Positions 62,202-64,000 of a stretch of 64,000 nucleotides of DNA are shown one piece after another; positions within the stretch are counted from its first letter, which is position 1, and the number at the start of each line of letters is the position of its first letter. The DNA is from Gemmatales bacterium (GTDB lineage Bacteria > Planctomycetota > Planctomycetia > Gemmatales > Gemmataceae). The translations under genes were made by a program, and so were the position numbers. The notes below the pieces were generated by a model. The model ran no database searches. It saw only the letters and a list, made by a program, of their open reading frames with translations, and was not told the DNA's origin. The stretch covers positions 1 to 64,000 of the forward strand of contig BPJP01000014.1 of NCBI GenBank assembly GCA_026004675.1, given 5' to 3'.

Positions 62202-64000
62202 TTACTCCTCCTTTTTCCACGTGATCCACATGGGCGATGCCCAGGCCAGGCTGCCGTCGTCCTGTTCAACACGAACGTAGTAATAACTGGTCGTGCCGGG
62301 TTGAGCGTCCATGTCGGCATAGCGGATGGTCCATTCGCTTTTCTTCGGCTCAGCCGAGTAAACGTATTTGTTGTTGCGAATGATGTGGAGTTTGGCAATC
62401 GGCCTTGGTGCACGAACAGCGATTTCAAATGCAGGCCGCTTCGTGGTTGAAAAGGACATCGCCCATCAGCTGGTCTTTGTGTCGGGACGATGAGAATGAT
62501 GTTGTCGTTAGCGCCGTAGCAATGCCGAGAGCGAAAAGCGTCGATAATGTTTTGTCTGGAATTTTCCGGAGCCAAGACGGGGCGTGGCGTAACTGATGTG
62601 CGTGCTGAAATGATCGCTCGAAGCCTGAAAACCGAGTCGGTAGCCTTTAGCCAAGGCGTTCCAGACGTAACCGGCGTCGTACTTCGTTTCTGCCGGGTTG
62701 GCTCTGGGAGCGCCGCGGTGCTCATAGCTTTGCTAACGCTGCCGACAGCCTTGAAAGATCTCGACAACGGGTTCGACGGCAGGATCGTTGTCGCGCCAAT
62801 CGGTTCCCATGCCAGTGGCGCTGGTGTGCGACGCACAAATGCCACCGAAGTGTTTCAAGCATTGGTAGAGCAGTTTGGTATCGGGAGTGCCGGTCTTGGG
62901 CGATCCTTCAAGGCTGCCTCGCGGCAAAGGCCGAATACCTCGCTTCGGCATGATGACGTTTCTGTGCCCGTTCGGATAGACGTTGCTGCGCTCGTAGCAA
63001 TGAACAGCGACAAAATGTGGCGGATTATGGAAAAGGGTCAGTGGATTTTTGGATCAGCCACCAGATGTATTCATAGTGATAGCCGCTGTCGTGATCGCCG
63101 TTGCCCATCCAATCGAGGGCAGCGGCGTCGAGTGCATAGCGCCAGCTGTCTTCGAGTGTGCCGTCGCCGTCGCGGTGGGCACTGATTTCCGTATGACGAT
63201 GAAAATCACCGCGGAGAATGCGTAGTCGCTTGCCGCCGACTTCCACGCGCTTGCCGCGAATGGCCGCCAGGTCTTGCCTTTCATTGGGGTGCACCGGTGC
63301 CCGTTTCGGGTTTTCCTGCCGGTTTGTCGGCGACCAACTTCGGGCCGGCATTGTTAGCATCCGGTTTCAAGACAAAGGTAAAAAGATCGCTTTGCTGCCG
63401 GCTGCGGGCATTCTTTCGGCGGTCGGTACTTGTAGACCGCCAAAAGGTTGGTCCTGCCAGGCAACCAGTGCCGGGCGATTGTCGAGCAAATTGGTGGAAG
63501 AAGGCAGAAGAACCGGTTTGGACCAGGAATCGTCCTGGATAGCGCAAGGCATAACTGACCCAGGCCTCTCCCTGGCCGTTGACCCGAGCGTGATGCCGGA
63601 ACGACAACCAAATTCCCCCTTGGTTGTCGATTGCCAATCGCGGAAGACTTTTATTCCGGTCAATGATTCCCCGACAGTGCAGCATCCGGCTGTTGGGCAG
63701 GCTGCTTCAGCGTGCTTCCCTCCAGGCATTTGACGCGAACTGTGCGGCGATAATACAGCCCGAACCCTCGATAGCCGAGCGGCTTCAGTTTGTAAATATT
63801 GAGCCAGTCGGGCGGAAACGAGGAGTCTTTTGCCCCATTGCTCGTCCCCTTCTTCGTAAGCAATCCAAACGCGATTCTTGTCGTCACAGACGATACTCGG
63901 CCGGGCTTCGAATTTTGCCGACTCGGCAATGGCAATCGGCTCCGCTTTTTCGGTGAGTGCACGCAAACGAACATCGTAGTTGCCCTGGTCGTAGGTATCC
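62202..64000 (-). pseudogene. PHP-domain/DUF3604-like protein with beta-sandwich end, multiply frameshifted and partial
   Basis: The start lies beyond the window. Blocks in several frames, in order: FEARPSIVCDDKNRVWIAYE, NKSLPRLAIDNQGGIWLSFR, then RLRILRGDFHRHTEISAHRD (HxH of a PHP-type metal site), AALDWMGNGDHDSGYHYEYI, FGGICASHTSATGMGTDWRD, and the C-terminal PIAKLHIIRNNKYVYSAEPK with SYYYVRVEQDDGSLAWASPM, ending WKKEE. This matches planctomycete DUF3604-type proteins with an N-terminal beta-propeller-like region. Six or so frame changes are needed. Either decayed or low-quality sequence near a contig end. Confidence 0.65.

Overview
The window is most likely from a planctomycete of the Gemmatales/Gemmataceae type. 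This is an inference from gene content, since no rRNA is present. The supporting features are ECF sigma factors with planctomycete-style tails, a frameshifted regulator of a type I associate with Gemmata-like ECF loci, DUF1080 and PPC-domain secreted proteins, Pkn2-type kinases, TVP38/VTT, PrsW and NNP transporters, a tetrahydromethanopterin-pathway (MfnF-like) protein, and many short secreted or hypothetical proteins. Coding density is high, operons are short, and many genes are joined by 4-bp ATGA overlaps.

Layout. 0-3.5 kb: end of an ECF sigma gene, a frameshifted regulator, a response regulator, a stand-alone LigD-type phosphoesterase, RlmI and an MBL-fold hydrolase. 3.5-4 kb: cluster of short palindromic repeats. 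4-15.9 kb: AtuA-like pair, Mn-type SOD, secreted HEAT-like protein, double GT2 glycosyltransferase, tRNA-Leu, cob(I)alamin adenosyltransferase, VTT membrane protein, PPC-domain secreted protein. 16-28.4 kb: glycerol kinase, FHA-GAF-cyclase, DUF58 protein, nitrate/nitrite transporter, DUF1080, SucD, MsrB, an RsbT-like protein, MfnF-like, PrsW, double GNAT. 28.6-36.9 kb: MeaB plus a B12-binding mutase subunit, sensor adenylyl cyclase, alpha/beta hydrolase, methyltransferase and a large cysteine-rich secreted protein. 37-43.1 kb: SNF transporter with a 52-aa partner, a translationally coupled three-gene glycan cassette, acyl-CoA dehydrogenase. 43.5-49.4 kb: a probable selenocysteine-containing thioredoxin-TPR protein coupled to an ECF sigma gene, a SigA-like sigma factor, an aminotransferase, tRNA-Arg. 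49.6-49.8 kb: 54-bp tandem repeat carrying the same palindrome as at 3.7 kb. 49.8-61.2 kb: thioredoxin-TPR protein, XerC, thioesterase, IMPase, two UspA proteins, PQQ propeller, TM-TPR protein, tandem protein kinase, thioredoxin. 61.3-64 kb: two heavily frameshifted genes (PhnD-like; PHP/DUF3604-like).

The best candidate for something new is at 43.5 kb. An in-frame TGA sits exactly where the first catalytic cysteine of a thioredoxin fold belongs, and 17 nt after it starts a perfect 7-bp stem with a GGTC loop, resembling a bacterial SECIS. This gene overlaps an ECF sigma gene by ATGA. The second signal is a dispersed palindrome (core ACCGTCAACTAACGGT) in two intergenic clusters, one of them an exact 54-bp tandem array.

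Caution on quality: at least five genes are split by what looks like one extra base in a short G or C run (about 250, 870, 19712, 52870, 55773), probably also 58425, and one by a missing base (about 18505). The last 2.7 kb contains many shifts. These are better read as sequencing or assembly indels, at least up to 61 kb, than as true pseudogenes. Metabolically the window suggests an aerobic heterotroph with glycerol use, B12-dependent methylmalonyl-CoA metabolism, acyl-CoA oxidation, H4MPT-linked C1 chemistry, and oxidative-stress repair (SOD, MsrB, thioredoxins, the putative selenoprotein).
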